Source of the DNA: Gammaproteobacteria bacterium
Lineage (GTDB): Bacteria > Pseudomonadota > Gammaproteobacteria > Steroidobacterales > GCA-2729495
Assembly (NCBI GenBank): GCA_030066665.1
Contig: JASJBD010000002.1
Location: forward strand, 1 to 51,012
Direction of reading: 5' to 3'
DNA: 51,012 nt
Of the stretch, positions 42,522 through 50,792 are shown in pieces; position 1 is the first letter of the stretch; the number at the start of each line of letters is the position of its first letter. A program made the translations under genes and the position numbers. Under the pieces are notes generated by a model. That model did not search any database, was not told the origin of the DNA, and saw only the letters and a list, made by a program, of their open reading frames with translations.

Positions 42522-43707
42522 CGGTGTCGTCGCGCAGATCGCTGGCCACGCGTCGATAGGCCTCGCGGAAGCTGATGCCTTCCTCCAGTACCAGGCGATT
42601 GGCATGACCCGCCGCGAATATGCCCTCATCGAGCATGACATTGTCGGGTAGAAACTCAATCTCGCGAATGAGCTGCGCCATGATGATGCAGGAATCGAGG
42701 CTCAGGTCGATGGCGCGGAACAACGGCGCCTTCATGCGTTGCAGGTCGCGTTGGTAGCCGGATGGAAGCTTGCCGGGGAGGGTCATAACCTCCAGCAGAC
42801 TACCCTGCAGGGTGGCAGTTGCACCGCGCACGAGTTCGAGCACGTCCGGGTTCCGTTTCTGCGGCATGATCGATGAGCCGGTGGTCATGCTGTCGGGCAA
42901 GTCCACGTAGGCGAATTCCTGCGTGTAAAACAGCAACAGGTCCGCGGACAGCCGGCCGAGGTCCTGCATCAGCAAACAGAGTTCAAAGATCAGGCCCGCT
43001 TCAGCCTTGCCGCGCGACAATTGCACCGCAGTAACCGGGTCGTGAACGGTGTCGAAACCCAGTTCATCCCCGGTCTGGTCACGGTCGATGGGCAGGCCGG
43101 GAACACCGTAGCCGGCGGCGCTGCCGAGCGGGTTCTTCGAAATCCGCCTGCGGCTCGCTGCGATGCCTTCGGCATCGTCACGCAACTCGGCCGCAAAGCC
43201 CTCTGCCCAGAGATGAACCGAGCTCGGCATCGCCTGCTGCATATGGGTGTAACCCGGCAGCTCCGTATCGGCCTCGCGCTGGCCCAGCTCCGTGAGCGCA
43301 TCGGCGACCTCGTCTGCCGCGTTCTCGAGATTGTCGGCAGCGTCGAGCAGATACAGGCGTAACGCGGCCAGCACCTGGTCATTGCGTGACCGGCCGAGGT
43401 GAATGCGCTTCCCCGCATCCCCAACCGCTGCCGTCAGGCGTTTTTCCAGCGCGGTGTGCACGTCCTCGTCATCGAGGCCGATGGACCAGTCGCCCCGGGC
43501 GTGCTGTTCCGCGAGCTCACGCAGGGCCGCAGTGATCCGGTCGCAATCGTCCGTCGAAAGCAACTGCTGCTGGCAAAGCATGTTGGCGTGTGCAATCGAC
43601 GCGCGCACGTCGTACTCGACCAGCCGGCCATCGAGCAAATGATCTTCGCCGGCCGTGTATCGCAACACGCGTTCGTCCAGCGGCAGGCCTTTGTCCCAGA
43701 GTCTCAT
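42514..43707 (-). CDS. argH: Argininosuccinate lyase
   Basis: A 397-residue protein, shorter than the ~460 of typical ArgH. The fumarase/aspartase signature GSSIMPQKRNPD is at 277-288 with the catalytic serine loop, and H155 of the PGYTHMQQA segment is the likely general base. It splits argininosuccinate to arginine and fumarate. The start MRLWDKG and shortened C-terminus resemble the divergent lyases of Bacteroidetes-type arginine clusters, from memory. It follows argB by 14 bases. Confidence 0.93.
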   Translation of the reverse strand: MRLWDKGLPLDERVLRYTAGEDHLLDGRLVEYDVRASIAHANMLCQQQLLSTDDCDRITAALRELAEQHARGDWSIGLDDEDVHTALEKRLTAAVGDAGKRIHLGRSRNDQVLAALRLYLLDAADNLENAADEVADALTELGQREADTELPGYTHMQQAMPSSVHLWAEGFAAELRDDAEGIAASRRRISKNPLGSAAGYGVPGLPIDRDQTGDELGFDTVHDPVTAVQLSRGKAEAGLIFELCLLMQDLGRLSADLLLFYTQEFAYVDLPDSMTTGSSIMPQKRNPDVLELVRGATATLQGSLLEVMTLPGKLPSGYQRDLQRMKAPLFRAIDLSLDSCIIMAQLIREIEFLPDNVMLDEGIFAAGHANRLVLEEGISFREAYRRVASDLRDDTDD

Positions 43708-43721
43708 GATTCGGTTCGCTC

Positions 43722-44672
43722 TCAGCCGACGGGTGCCTGCTCCGCTTCCGACAGGGTGCCGACATTATCGACCACCAGCGTGCCCGTGCCTTCATTCGTG
43801 AAGACCTCGAGCAACAGGCTGTCCGGCAGCTTGTAAGAGATCACGTGGACGCGGGCCACACCGCCGTTGATCGCAGCCTCGATAGCGGCCGCTTTTGGCA
43901 ACATGCCCTCGGCGAGGGAGCCGGCATCACGCAGCCGTTGTAGACCCTCGAGGTCGATATAGGACACGATCGAAGCCGCGTCGTTACGGTCTTCAAGAAT
44001 GCCCGGTGCGCCGGTCGTCAGGATCAGCTTCTCAGCATCGAGTTCGGCAGCCAGCGCGGCCGCGACCGTATCCGCATTGATGTTCAGCAAGGTGCCGGCG
44101 CGGTCGGCCGATAGCGGGCTGATCACGGGCATCAGGCCATTGGCCAGTTGTGCCCGCAGCACGTCGGCGTCCACGGACTCGATGTCACCGACAAAACCGA
44201 AATCGACCGGTCCCGCATCGTGCCCATCCAGGTTTACCGGCGGTCGACGATGGGCGCGTATCAGGCCGGCGTCGACGCCGCTGATGCCAACCGCGGGCAG
44301 GTCCAGGTCCCGGCACGCTGCCAGGATCCGGGTGTTGATCTGCCCGTTCAGGACCATCGCCGCGACCTCGAGCGCATGCTCATCCGTAACACGCCGGCCC
44401 TGAATGAACTGCGTCGGGATCCCCAGGGCTTCGGCCAACTGTGTCGACTGGGGTCCCCCGCCGTGTACCAGAACTATCCTGATACCAACCTGGTGCAGGA
44501 TCGCGATTTGCTCGACCAGGGCGCGCGTGCCTTCGGTTGTCGCGAAGATCTCTCCCCCGACTTTCAGCACGAAGGTCTTGCCGCGATACATGCGCACGTA
44601 GGGCGCGGCATGTTTCAACGCCGCAACGACGATATCCCTGTTGCTCTGCGTTTCCATTGCCATTGTCCGCAT
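43722..44672 (-). CDS. argB: N-acylglutamate kinase (ArgB)
   Basis: About 316 residues from ATG 44672, which overlaps the argF' stop as TGATG; ATGs at 44663 and 44657 are alternatives and no good ribosome site separates them. The amino-acid kinase fold shows KVGGE, LVHGGGPQSTQL, GISGVDAGLI and LLNINADTVAAALA. It phosphorylates the acylated glutamate. ArgC-type reduction follows. The argF' neighbour suggests the acyl group may be succinyl rather than acetyl. The open frame upstream of 44672 is argF' read in another frame. Confidence 0.92.
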   Translation of the reverse strand: MRTMAMETQSNRDIVVAALKHAAPYVRMYRGKTFVLKVGGEIFATTEGTRALVEQIAILHQVGIRIVLVHGGGPQSTQLAEALGIPTQFIQGRRVTDEHALEVAAMVLNGQINTRILAACRDLDLPAVGISGVDAGLIRAHRRPPVNLDGHDAGPVDFGFVGDIESVDADVLRAQLANGLMPVISPLSADRAGTLLNINADTVAAALAAELDAEKLILTTGAPGILEDRNDAASIVSYIDLEGLQRLRDAGSLAEGMLPKAAAIEAAINGGVARVHVISYKLPDSLLLEVFTNEGTGTLVVDNVGTLSEAEQAPVG

Positions 44673-45670
44673 CAGGCAAGCATCGCGTGCAGGACCGCCA
44701 TTTGCGCGAACATGCGATTTTGCGCTTCCTGGATAACGACACTGCGCGGGCCATCGAGAATGCGATCGGCTACCACGATTCCGCGTCGCACCGGCAGGCA
44801 ATGCATGAAGCGACAGTCGTCCGCTGCATTGGCAAACCACGGCTCGTCCACGCACCAGTCCTCGTGTTGACGTCGCAGATCACCATCCGCTTTCTTATCG
44901 CCGTAATGTCGCGTCGATGACCAGGACTTGGCGTAGATCACCTGCGCCCCGTTCATGGCGTCATCACGGTCCGTGGTTTCACGCACCGAGCCGCCGGACG
45001 CGGCGGCCAGGTCGCGCGCCTGCTGCATGATGGCATCCGGCAGTTCGAACCCTTCGGGCCGCAACACGGTGACATCCATGCCGCGCATTGCCGCCATTTT
45101 TACTGTCGTAGCCGGCACCGCCAGTGGCAACGGGTTCGGGTGCGAGGCCCAGCTCAGCACGAAGCGGCCGCCGTTCTTGGGCATGCCGATGTCGTCCAGC
45201 GTCTTCCAGTCGGCCAGGCTCTGGCAGGGGTGCTGGATCGCGGATTCCATGTTGATCAGTGGAATTTCGACCAGGTCGCGCATCGCGTTGTATTCGAGGT
45301 CGGCAAGATCGTCGTCGAGGTTCCGGCGCTCGGCGAATGCGCGGATGCCGATCGCATCGGCGTAGGAGGCAATGACGGGGACCGCCTCGCGAATGTGTTC
45401 GGCGGCCATGCCATCCATCACGATACCGGGTCGGGTCTCGATCCCGTGAATGGACATGTTGGGTGAGATCACGAATGCGCCGCCACCCAGACGTGACATC
45501 GCGGCCTGGAACGAGGCCAGCGTGCGCAACGATGGACTCATGAACAGCAGCGCGAGAATTTTGCCCTCCAGCGCCCGCGGTTCCGGGTTGTGTTGCAGCC
45601 GGGCTGCCAGGTCCAGCAGCGCCTGAATTTCGGCGACGGAATAATCGGCGAGATCGTGAAAGTCCTTCAT
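44672..45670 (-). CDS. argF': N-acylornithine carbamoyltransferase, succinylornithine (SOTCase)-like
   Basis: A 332-residue transcarbamylase. Carbamoyl-phosphate motif SPSLRT (45-50), HPCQ (147-150), Lys248 in YAKSW and HCLPVRR (290-296) match the acylornithine branch, not ordinary ArgF. The residue that selects the acyl group in the Xanthomonas (Glu92, acetyl) and Bacteroides (Pro90, succinyl) enzymes is Ala90 here (DGMAAEH). Published swaps show that Ala at this site favours succinylornithine. HPNPLPLAVP and MHCLPVRR also follow the Bacteroides form. Substrate is inferred. It makes N-acyl-citrulline, so a deacylase must act later. Confidence 0.9.
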   Translation of the reverse strand: MKDFHDLADYSVAEIQALLDLAARLQHNPEPRALEGKILALLFMSPSLRTLASFQAAMSRLGGGAFVISPNMSIHGIETRPGIVMDGMAAEHIREAVPVIASYADAIGIRAFAERRNLDDDLADLEYNAMRDLVEIPLINMESAIQHPCQSLADWKTLDDIGMPKNGGRFVLSWASHPNPLPLAVPATTVKMAAMRGMDVTVLRPEGFELPDAIMQQARDLAAASGGSVRETTDRDDAMNGAQVIYAKSWSSTRHYGDKKADGDLRRQHEDWCVDEPWFANAADDCRFMHCLPVRRGIVVADRILDGPRSVVIQEAQNRMFAQMAVLHAMLA

Positions 45671-45684
45671 ATCGTTACCTTAGT

Positions 45685-46836
45685 TCAGTTCGCGGGCAGC
45701 GCCGCGAGTATTTCCAACAGTTGATCGATGTGTTCTGTACCCAGGGTCAGTGGCGGCAACAGGCGGATGACGGCCGGGTCTGCGCTCGAGCCCGTCAGGA
45801 TATCCTGCTCCAGCAATTCCCTTTGCACCTCCGCCGCTGGCCGCGTGCAGCGCAGCCCGGCCAGGAAGCCAATTCCCTGCAGCCTCTCGACTGGTCCCAG
45901 CGGCAACGCCGCTGCCAGTCGGGCGTGCAGTTCGCGCACGTTTTTCATCAGGTCGTCGCGCCGGATGACCTCGATGACCTTTTCGATCAGCGCGCACGCG
46001 AGCGGGCCGCCCCCGAAAGTCGTGCCCAGGTCGCCCTTGCCGGTGGCGCTCGCCACATCCGCGGTCGTCAGTACTGCGCCGCAGGGAAAACCGGCGCCGA
46101 GCGATTTCGCTGCGGTAATCATGTCGGGCTGCACGCCGTAGATATCGGCGGCAAAGGCCTGGCCGCATCGCCCGATGCCGGATTGCACTTCATCGACGAT
46201 CAGCAATGCACCATGGGCCTCGCAGGCGGCCGCGATCGCTTGCACGAAATCCGTGTCCAGGTCGACGGCGCCCGCGACGCCCTGCACCAGTTCCACGATG
46301 ACCGCGGCAGTATCGCCCGACACGAGGTCGCCCACAGCGGCAACGTTGTCGCGCGGAATGAAGTCGACGTCGAACGGTTTGCGCGGAAACCCGTACCAGC
46401 GGGACGCGCCCCAGGTGGCGGCGCCGGCCGCCGCGGTCCGGCCGTGAAAGCCATGTTCAATTGCGGCGATGTGTTGCCGGCCGGTGAGCCGGCACGCCAG
46501 TCGCAGCGCGTTCTCGTTGGCTTCCGCCCCGCTGTTGACGAAGAAAACCCGCTCGAGATTACGCGGCGCGAATTCGGCCAGTGCGTCCGCAGCCCTGGCT
46601 CGCACCTGCATGGCTACGGCATTACTCTGAAAGAAGAGCCTGCCGGCTTGAGACTGCAGCACGTCCAGCAATTCCGGATGCCCGTAACCGAGCGCCGCAA
46701 CCGCGTGCCCACCGTACAGGTCGAGAATACGCCGGTCACCGTCGAGCAGGTACACGCCGTCGCCCGCGTCGGGTTCGATCGCCAGCTGGCCGTAAACCTG
46801 CAACAAGTGTCGGGCTTCCATGTCTTTCGCATGCAT
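45685..46836 (-). CDS. argD: Acylornithine aminotransferase-like class III transaminase (ArgD)
   Basis: A 383-residue PLP enzyme. VNSGAEANENALRLA, the DEVQSGIGR cofactor site (215-223) and PLP Lys244 in TAAKSLGAG are conserved. It converts the N-acylglutamate semialdehyde to N-acylornithine. Length and motifs fit ArgD, though related AstC/SOAT-type transaminases use succinylornithine. It starts at ATG 46836, 15 bases after argC. Confidence 0.9.
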   Translation of the reverse strand: MHAKDMEARHLLQVYGQLAIEPDAGDGVYLLDGDRRILDLYGGHAVAALGYGHPELLDVLQSQAGRLFFQSNAVAMQVRARAADALAEFAPRNLERVFFVNSGAEANENALRLACRLTGRQHIAAIEHGFHGRTAAAGAATWGASRWYGFPRKPFDVDFIPRDNVAAVGDLVSGDTAAVIVELVQGVAGAVDLDTDFVQAIAAACEAHGALLIVDEVQSGIGRCGQAFAADIYGVQPDMITAAKSLGAGFPCGAVLTTADVASATGKGDLGTTFGGGPLACALIEKVIEVIRRDDLMKNVRELHARLAAALPLGPVERLQGIGFLAGLRCTRPAAEVQRELLEQDILTGSSADPAVIRLLPPLTLGTEHIDQLLEILAALPAN

Positions 46837-46851
46837 GACCGGTCGGCTCCG

Positions 46852-47913
46852 TTACGCCCAGGCCATCGCGGGCGCGTCGAGCCCGCTGGATTCAGGCAGG
46901 TCTAGCTGGCGGTTCATCCATTGGATTGCGCCGCCAGCCGCGCCCTTGACCAGGTTGTCGATCGCGACGAACACGGCTACAGCATCGCCATCGGTGGCAA
47001 TCCCGAGATGCGCAAAATTGCTGCCAACCACATCCTTGATCCGTGGTGTGCCATCGCGAACCTGCACGAACTGGCTGCTGGCATAGAAATCCGCCAGCAA
47101 TCCGCGCAGCTCGTCGCCTGATTTCGCAGTTTCCAGCTGCGCCTGCAGCGTCAGGTGAATGCCGCGCGCAAACGGCCCGGAGTGCGGCACGAAATGCAAT
47201 GCCGCGTGTTTGCCCGTGAGCTGCGCGCAGATGCCGGTGACCTCCGGTGCATGCCGGTGGGCCAGCGGTTTGTAGGCGAACAGGTTCGAATGACGTTCGG
47301 GATGATGCGTGGTTGCGAGCGGCGAACGACCGGAACCCGTACTCCCGGTCACGCCGCTCGCGTGCAGGCCGCCGCGGGTCAGGCCGAGCTCGAGTAATGG
47401 CACAGTCGCCAGCAGCAGCGCGGTTGCAAAGCAGCCCGGATGGCCGATGTGCGGCCGCTCACTAACGGCAAGGTGCTCTGGCAACGCGGCCGTGAACTGC
47501 GTCAGCAGTGTCGGCGCGCCATGGGGTTGCCCGTACACGGCCGCGTAGTCTTCAGGATTCTCATAGCGGAAATCCGCGGACACATCGACGACCGTCAGCT
47601 CGGTCGCGGCGGCTCCGGCAGCCTGTACGAATTCGGCGATCAGTGCGGCGCTGGCACCGTGAGGCGCGGCCGAGAACAAACCGAGCCGCCCGGCCGGCAG
47701 TTGTGCCAGCAGACTTCGGCGATCGCCGAAGCGCAGGTCGCCGTACCTGGTCTGTAACTGCGGGAACACGTCGCTGACCCGGTCGCCGGCGCGACTCTCG
47801 GACAGCACCGCGGCCACCTCCAGCCGTGGATGCGTGGCCAGCAGCCGCAGTAATTCCCCGGCTACGTAGCCGCTGCCGCCGAGCACCATGACGGGTATGC
47901 GGGCCATGCTCAT
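46852..47913 (-). CDS. argC: N-acyl-gamma-glutamyl-phosphate reductase (ArgC)
   Basis: A 353-residue protein. The Rossmann motif MVLGGSGYVAGELLRLL binds NADPH and the catalytic cysteine is in HPGCFATALLLA; RSPLATTHHPERHSN and HFVPHSGPFARG are substrate-site segments. It reduces the acylglutamyl phosphate made by ArgB. The ATG overlaps the stop of the upstream P-loop gene (ATGA), so the two are translated together. Confidence 0.93.
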   Translation of the reverse strand: MSMARIPVMVLGGSGYVAGELLRLLATHPRLEVAAVLSESRAGDRVSDVFPQLQTRYGDLRFGDRRSLLAQLPAGRLGLFSAAPHGASAALIAEFVQAAGAAATELTVVDVSADFRYENPEDYAAVYGQPHGAPTLLTQFTAALPEHLAVSERPHIGHPGCFATALLLATVPLLELGLTRGGLHASGVTGSTGSGRSPLATTHHPERHSNLFAYKPLAHRHAPEVTGICAQLTGKHAALHFVPHSGPFARGIHLTLQAQLETAKSGDELRGLLADFYASSQFVQVRDGTPRIKDVVGSNFAHLGIATDGDAVAVFVAIDNLVKGAAGGAIQWMNRQLDLPESSGLDAPAMAWA

Positions 47914-48971
47914 TTCTCCGCGGGACCGAGTTCGACACTGGCAGCGACCGCGTCACCCAGGGCACTGCCATCCGTCACCGCATTGATTGCCTGCAGGCTC
48001 AGGCGATCATTGATGATGTCGCGGCCGACGACATTGTCGGTCGCCGGGCCCGTAACAATATCGGGTTCCAGGTCGAATTCCTCGCGCAGCAGCCTGGCGC
48101 CGCCCCAGGCCGCGACCGGATCATTCGCGCACAACACCAGGCAGCTCAGCGACTTGCGCACGCCCGGATCCCGCAGGATTGCCTCGACGCCGTAAGCGCC
48201 CAGGATGCCGTCACCCAGTTCATACACAATGACGTCCGGGCGATTCGCCGCGAGCTGCGTCAGCATCATTCGGGTTACTGACGGTCCGTTATCGGCAGTG
48301 GTGCTGACAACGCCGAAGTCCGTAAAGATTGCGGTGTTCCGCGCGCCGGCATCCTCCATCGCCAGAATATCCCGGCGCAATGACACGCCCGTGGCCTTGA
48401 AGGCATCGACGGTCAGGCCGTGATGTCGCAGGCGACTGATGATCGCGCAGGCGGCGGCGGTCTTGCCTGAATTCATACACGTGCCGGCGATGGCGACAAC
48501 CGGCACGCCCGCCGTGTTGGCCGGCGCATCCTGATCGAGCTGGCTCGCGCCAACCCGCGCCGGCACGCCGATGCGCTCGCCCAGGTACGGGAAATGCAGC
48601 ACGCTGCCAAGCACCCGGGCATCGAATGGCGCGCCGAAATTCGCGTTCACGGAATCGCAGACGCCCAGCACGCCGCCGATGTTCAGGACCTGCAAGACAT
48701 CGCCGACGGCGACGGCCGAGGGCAGATGGCCGGAATAACCGAACAACGCTTTGCGATGTCCGAGTGCGCCAACAATGATATCGCCGGGCCGAACCTTGGC
48801 CATGCGTCCGCTGCTCAGCTCGAGCATGTTGTAACTGGTCTTGCTATTCAGGATCTCGGCTGCCACGAGCACGCCTTCCTCGCAGGGAATGTCGGTCGCC
48901 ACCCGCAATTCCCGCTTCAGGTCGAGATGTTGTGCGACCGAAGCGATCTTGTCCGCAATGATGGTTTTCAC
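47910..48971 (-). CDS. Unassigned P-loop NTPase-like protein within the arginine operon
   Basis: About 353 residues from GTG 48971, which overlaps the argG stop (GTGA). The first ~150 residues form a distinct domain without a recognised motif (TDIPCEEGVLVAAEIL, GYSGHLPSAVAVGDVLQVL). The second half is a P-loop domain with Walker A GTCMNSGKT (163-171), followed by KATGVSLRRDILAMEDAGA. It resembles dethiobiotin synthetase-like ATPases and, less surely, DUF1611 proteins such as D-glutamate N-acetyltransferase DgcN. Coupling to argG and argC on both sides makes a role in arginine synthesis very likely; acyl transfer, acyl removal or ligation are candidates. Confidence 0.65.
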   Translation of the reverse strand: MKTIIADKIASVAQHLDLKRELRVATDIPCEEGVLVAAEILNSKTSYNMLELSSGRMAKVRPGDIIVGALGHRKALFGYSGHLPSAVAVGDVLQVLNIGGVLGVCDSVNANFGAPFDARVLGSVLHFPYLGERIGVPARVGASQLDQDAPANTAGVPVVAIAGTCMNSGKTAAACAIISRLRHHGLTVDAFKATGVSLRRDILAMEDAGARNTAIFTDFGVVSTTADNGPSVTRMMLTQLAANRPDVIVYELGDGILGAYGVEAILRDPGVRKSLSCLVLCANDPVAAWGGARLLREEFDLEPDIVTGPATDNVVGRDIINDRLSLQAINAVTDGSALGDAVAASVELGPAEK

Positions 48972-50182
48972 GACTCCGCCCCGGCAGCCCTGGTCTGCAA
49001 CATGCCGGTCAGCGCCAGGATCTTCGAATAGCCGAGCGCGTCCTGCGCGGTCCACTCGCCGGCCGCTTCGCCGTATACGCCCCTGGTCGCCGCCATCAGG
49101 GAATGCGGTGATTGCACGCCTTCGACGAACACGCTGCCGGTGCGGAATTCCAGCGTCACGCTGCCGGTGACTCGCGCCTGCGAGGACTCAAGCAGCGCCT
49201 CGATATCACGACACACGGGATCGAGCTGCTTGCCCTCGTGAACAAAGTCACCATAGGTTGCCGCGACGCTGTCCTTGACGCGTTGCTGCAGACCAGTCAG
49301 GACGAGCTTTTCCAGCTCGCGGTGTGCGGTCAGCAAGATTTCCGCGGCCGGCGCCTCAAATGCGACCCGGCCCTTGGTGCCAAGAACGGTATCCCCAAGA
49401 TGAATGCCGCGACCGATACCGAACGGCCCCGCCAGCTGCTCGATCGTTTCGATCAGCGCTACCGGATCGAGGCTTTCGCCGTCGAGGCTGACCGGCACGC
49501 CCTGTTCGAAGCCAATCACATGCCGCTCCGGCGCGCGCGTGGTGGCCAGCGCTCCGGGTGACAACACCCAGGCGTCCTCGGGAATGCTCGCTTTCGAATC
49601 CAGCGTCTCGGTACCGCCGATGGTCACACCCCACAGGCCCCGATTGATCGAGTAGGCCGAGCCCTTCGCCGGGACCGGCATTTGCCGCTCCTCGAGAAAC
49701 CTGACTTGTGCGTCGCGCACGAACGCGTTGTCCCGCACGGGAGCGAGCACCGTCAGGGATGGATTGACGGTTCGAAGTGCGACCTCGAAGCGAACCTGGT
49801 CGTTACCGGCTGCAGTGCAACCATGAGCCACTGTGTCACTGCCGCGTGTGCCCGCTACTTCCGCCATCAGCGTCGCCTGGATACCACGCTCGGCCCCGAC
49901 GCATAGCGGGTAAAAGTGACCGCGCCGGACATTGCCCGCGATCAGGAAACGCAGCACCTGGTCGAAGAATCTCGGCCGCGCTTCCACGAGCACGTGTTCC
50001 TGTGCACCCAGCGCCAAGGCGTGCGCTTCGAGGTCCCGGGCCGCGGTCGCATCGAGACCGCCGGTATTGATGGTGATCGTTATCACCGGACGGTCATGGG
50101 TTTCTTTCAGCCAGGGCACGCAAAAAGATGTGTCGAGTCCTCCGGAGAAGGCCAGGACGATGGGTGAGTTGTTGCTGGTCAT
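48968..50182 (-). CDS. argG: Argininosuccinate synthase
   Basis: A 404-residue protein. The ATP pyrophosphatase loop VLAFSGGLDTSFCV (about 9-22) and AHGCTAAGNDQVRFEVAL, where citrulline and ATP bind, are diagnostic. It joins citrulline and aspartate. The details (INTGGLDATAARD, NDQVRFE, GRGIHLGDTVLGTKGRVAFE) look closer to the Bacteroidetes-type enzyme than to E. coli ArgG, from memory. It follows argR by 30 bases. Confidence 0.93.
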   Translation of the reverse strand: MTSNNSPIVLAFSGGLDTSFCVPWLKETHDRPVITITINTGGLDATAARDLEAHALALGAQEHVLVEARPRFFDQVLRFLIAGNVRRGHFYPLCVGAERGIQATLMAEVAGTRGSDTVAHGCTAAGNDQVRFEVALRTVNPSLTVLAPVRDNAFVRDAQVRFLEERQMPVPAKGSAYSINRGLWGVTIGGTETLDSKASIPEDAWVLSPGALATTRAPERHVIGFEQGVPVSLDGESLDPVALIETIEQLAGPFGIGRGIHLGDTVLGTKGRVAFEAPAAEILLTAHRELEKLVLTGLQQRVKDSVAATYGDFVHEGKQLDPVCRDIEALLESSQARVTGSVTLEFRTGSVFVEGVQSPHSLMAATRGVYGEAAGEWTAQDALGYSKILALTGMLQTRAAGAES

Positions 50183-50212
50183 GACGCGTATTCCTGAGTT
50201 TCTACTGAACGT

Positions 50213-50662
50213 TCAGCAGGGAAAATAGGTCCGGAGCCGGGCGGTCAGCCGTTGCTGTGCGGCGCCCGATTCGGTCGCGATAAACACGGTATCGTCGCCT
50301 GAAATGGTGCCGACGATTTCGGGCCAGCCGGATCGGTCCAGGTAAACCGCGACGCGCGACGCCGCGCCGATCGCGGTGCGTATGACCATCAGGTTGGCAC
50401 CTGCGTTGCGGACGCTGCGCACAAAGTCCGCGGGCGGCGGCGGATTGTCAGCCGGTTGGGTTGTCAGCGCCGGCGCATAGGCCTCGCCGAGCTTGGCGAT
50501 ACCGAGTTCGCGCAGGTCGCGACTGACGCTGGATTGGGTCGCAGGAATACCCTGCTGCTCCAGCAGTGCCACGAGCTCGGACTGCCTGCCAACTGGCTGA
50601 TCCTGGAGGATTTCCCGAATGGCCCGCTGCCGCCGCTCCCGATTTTCCCGGGTGATAGGCAT
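50213..50662 (-). CDS. argR: Arginine repressor ArgR
   Basis: A 149-residue protein from ATG 50662. The winged helix-turn-helix has RQRAIREILQDQ and GIPATQSSVSRDLRELGIAK; the C-terminal arginine-binding and hexamerisation domain has GTISGDDTVFIATES. It represses arginine genes when arginine is high. As the first gene of the operon with operator-like dyads at its start it probably controls itself and the whole arg unit. The frame upstream of 50662 is non-coding. Confidence 0.93.
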   Translation of the reverse strand: MPITRENRERRQRAIREILQDQPVGRQSELVALLEQQGIPATQSSVSRDLRELGIAKLGEAYAPALTTQPADNPPPPADFVRSVRNAGANLMVIRTAIGAASRVAVYLDRSGWPEIVGTISGDDTVFIATESGAAQQRLTARLRTYFPC

Positions 50663-50667
50663 GAATG

Positions 50668-50698
50668 TATGCGCATAAAATAATAAGGATGTGCATAT
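50668..50698. promoter_or_regulatory. Paired ArgR-type operator dyads at the arg operon promoter
   Basis: TATGCGCATA (50668-50677) is a perfect palindrome and ATGTGCATAT (50689-50698) nearly one; their centres are 21 bp apart, the spacing used by ArgR hexamers on paired boxes. On the minus strand TTGACT (50722-50717) and TAATAT (50700-50695) with 16 bases between form a candidate promoter overlapped by the second dyad. Sequence differs from the E. coli ARG box, so this is tentative. Confidence 0.5.
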
Positions 50699-50792
50699 TA
50701 TCAGGTTCCGAGGGAAAGTCAATCCGTCCCGGTCGCAACCGGACCACCGCGTCAATTCGCTACCATGCGCGTCTTTCGGCAATAGGCGCGCC

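Noticed and set aside
45721-46905. Plus-strand open frame of 394 codons
   Set aside because: It is antisense to argD, whose PLP site and family motifs are clear.
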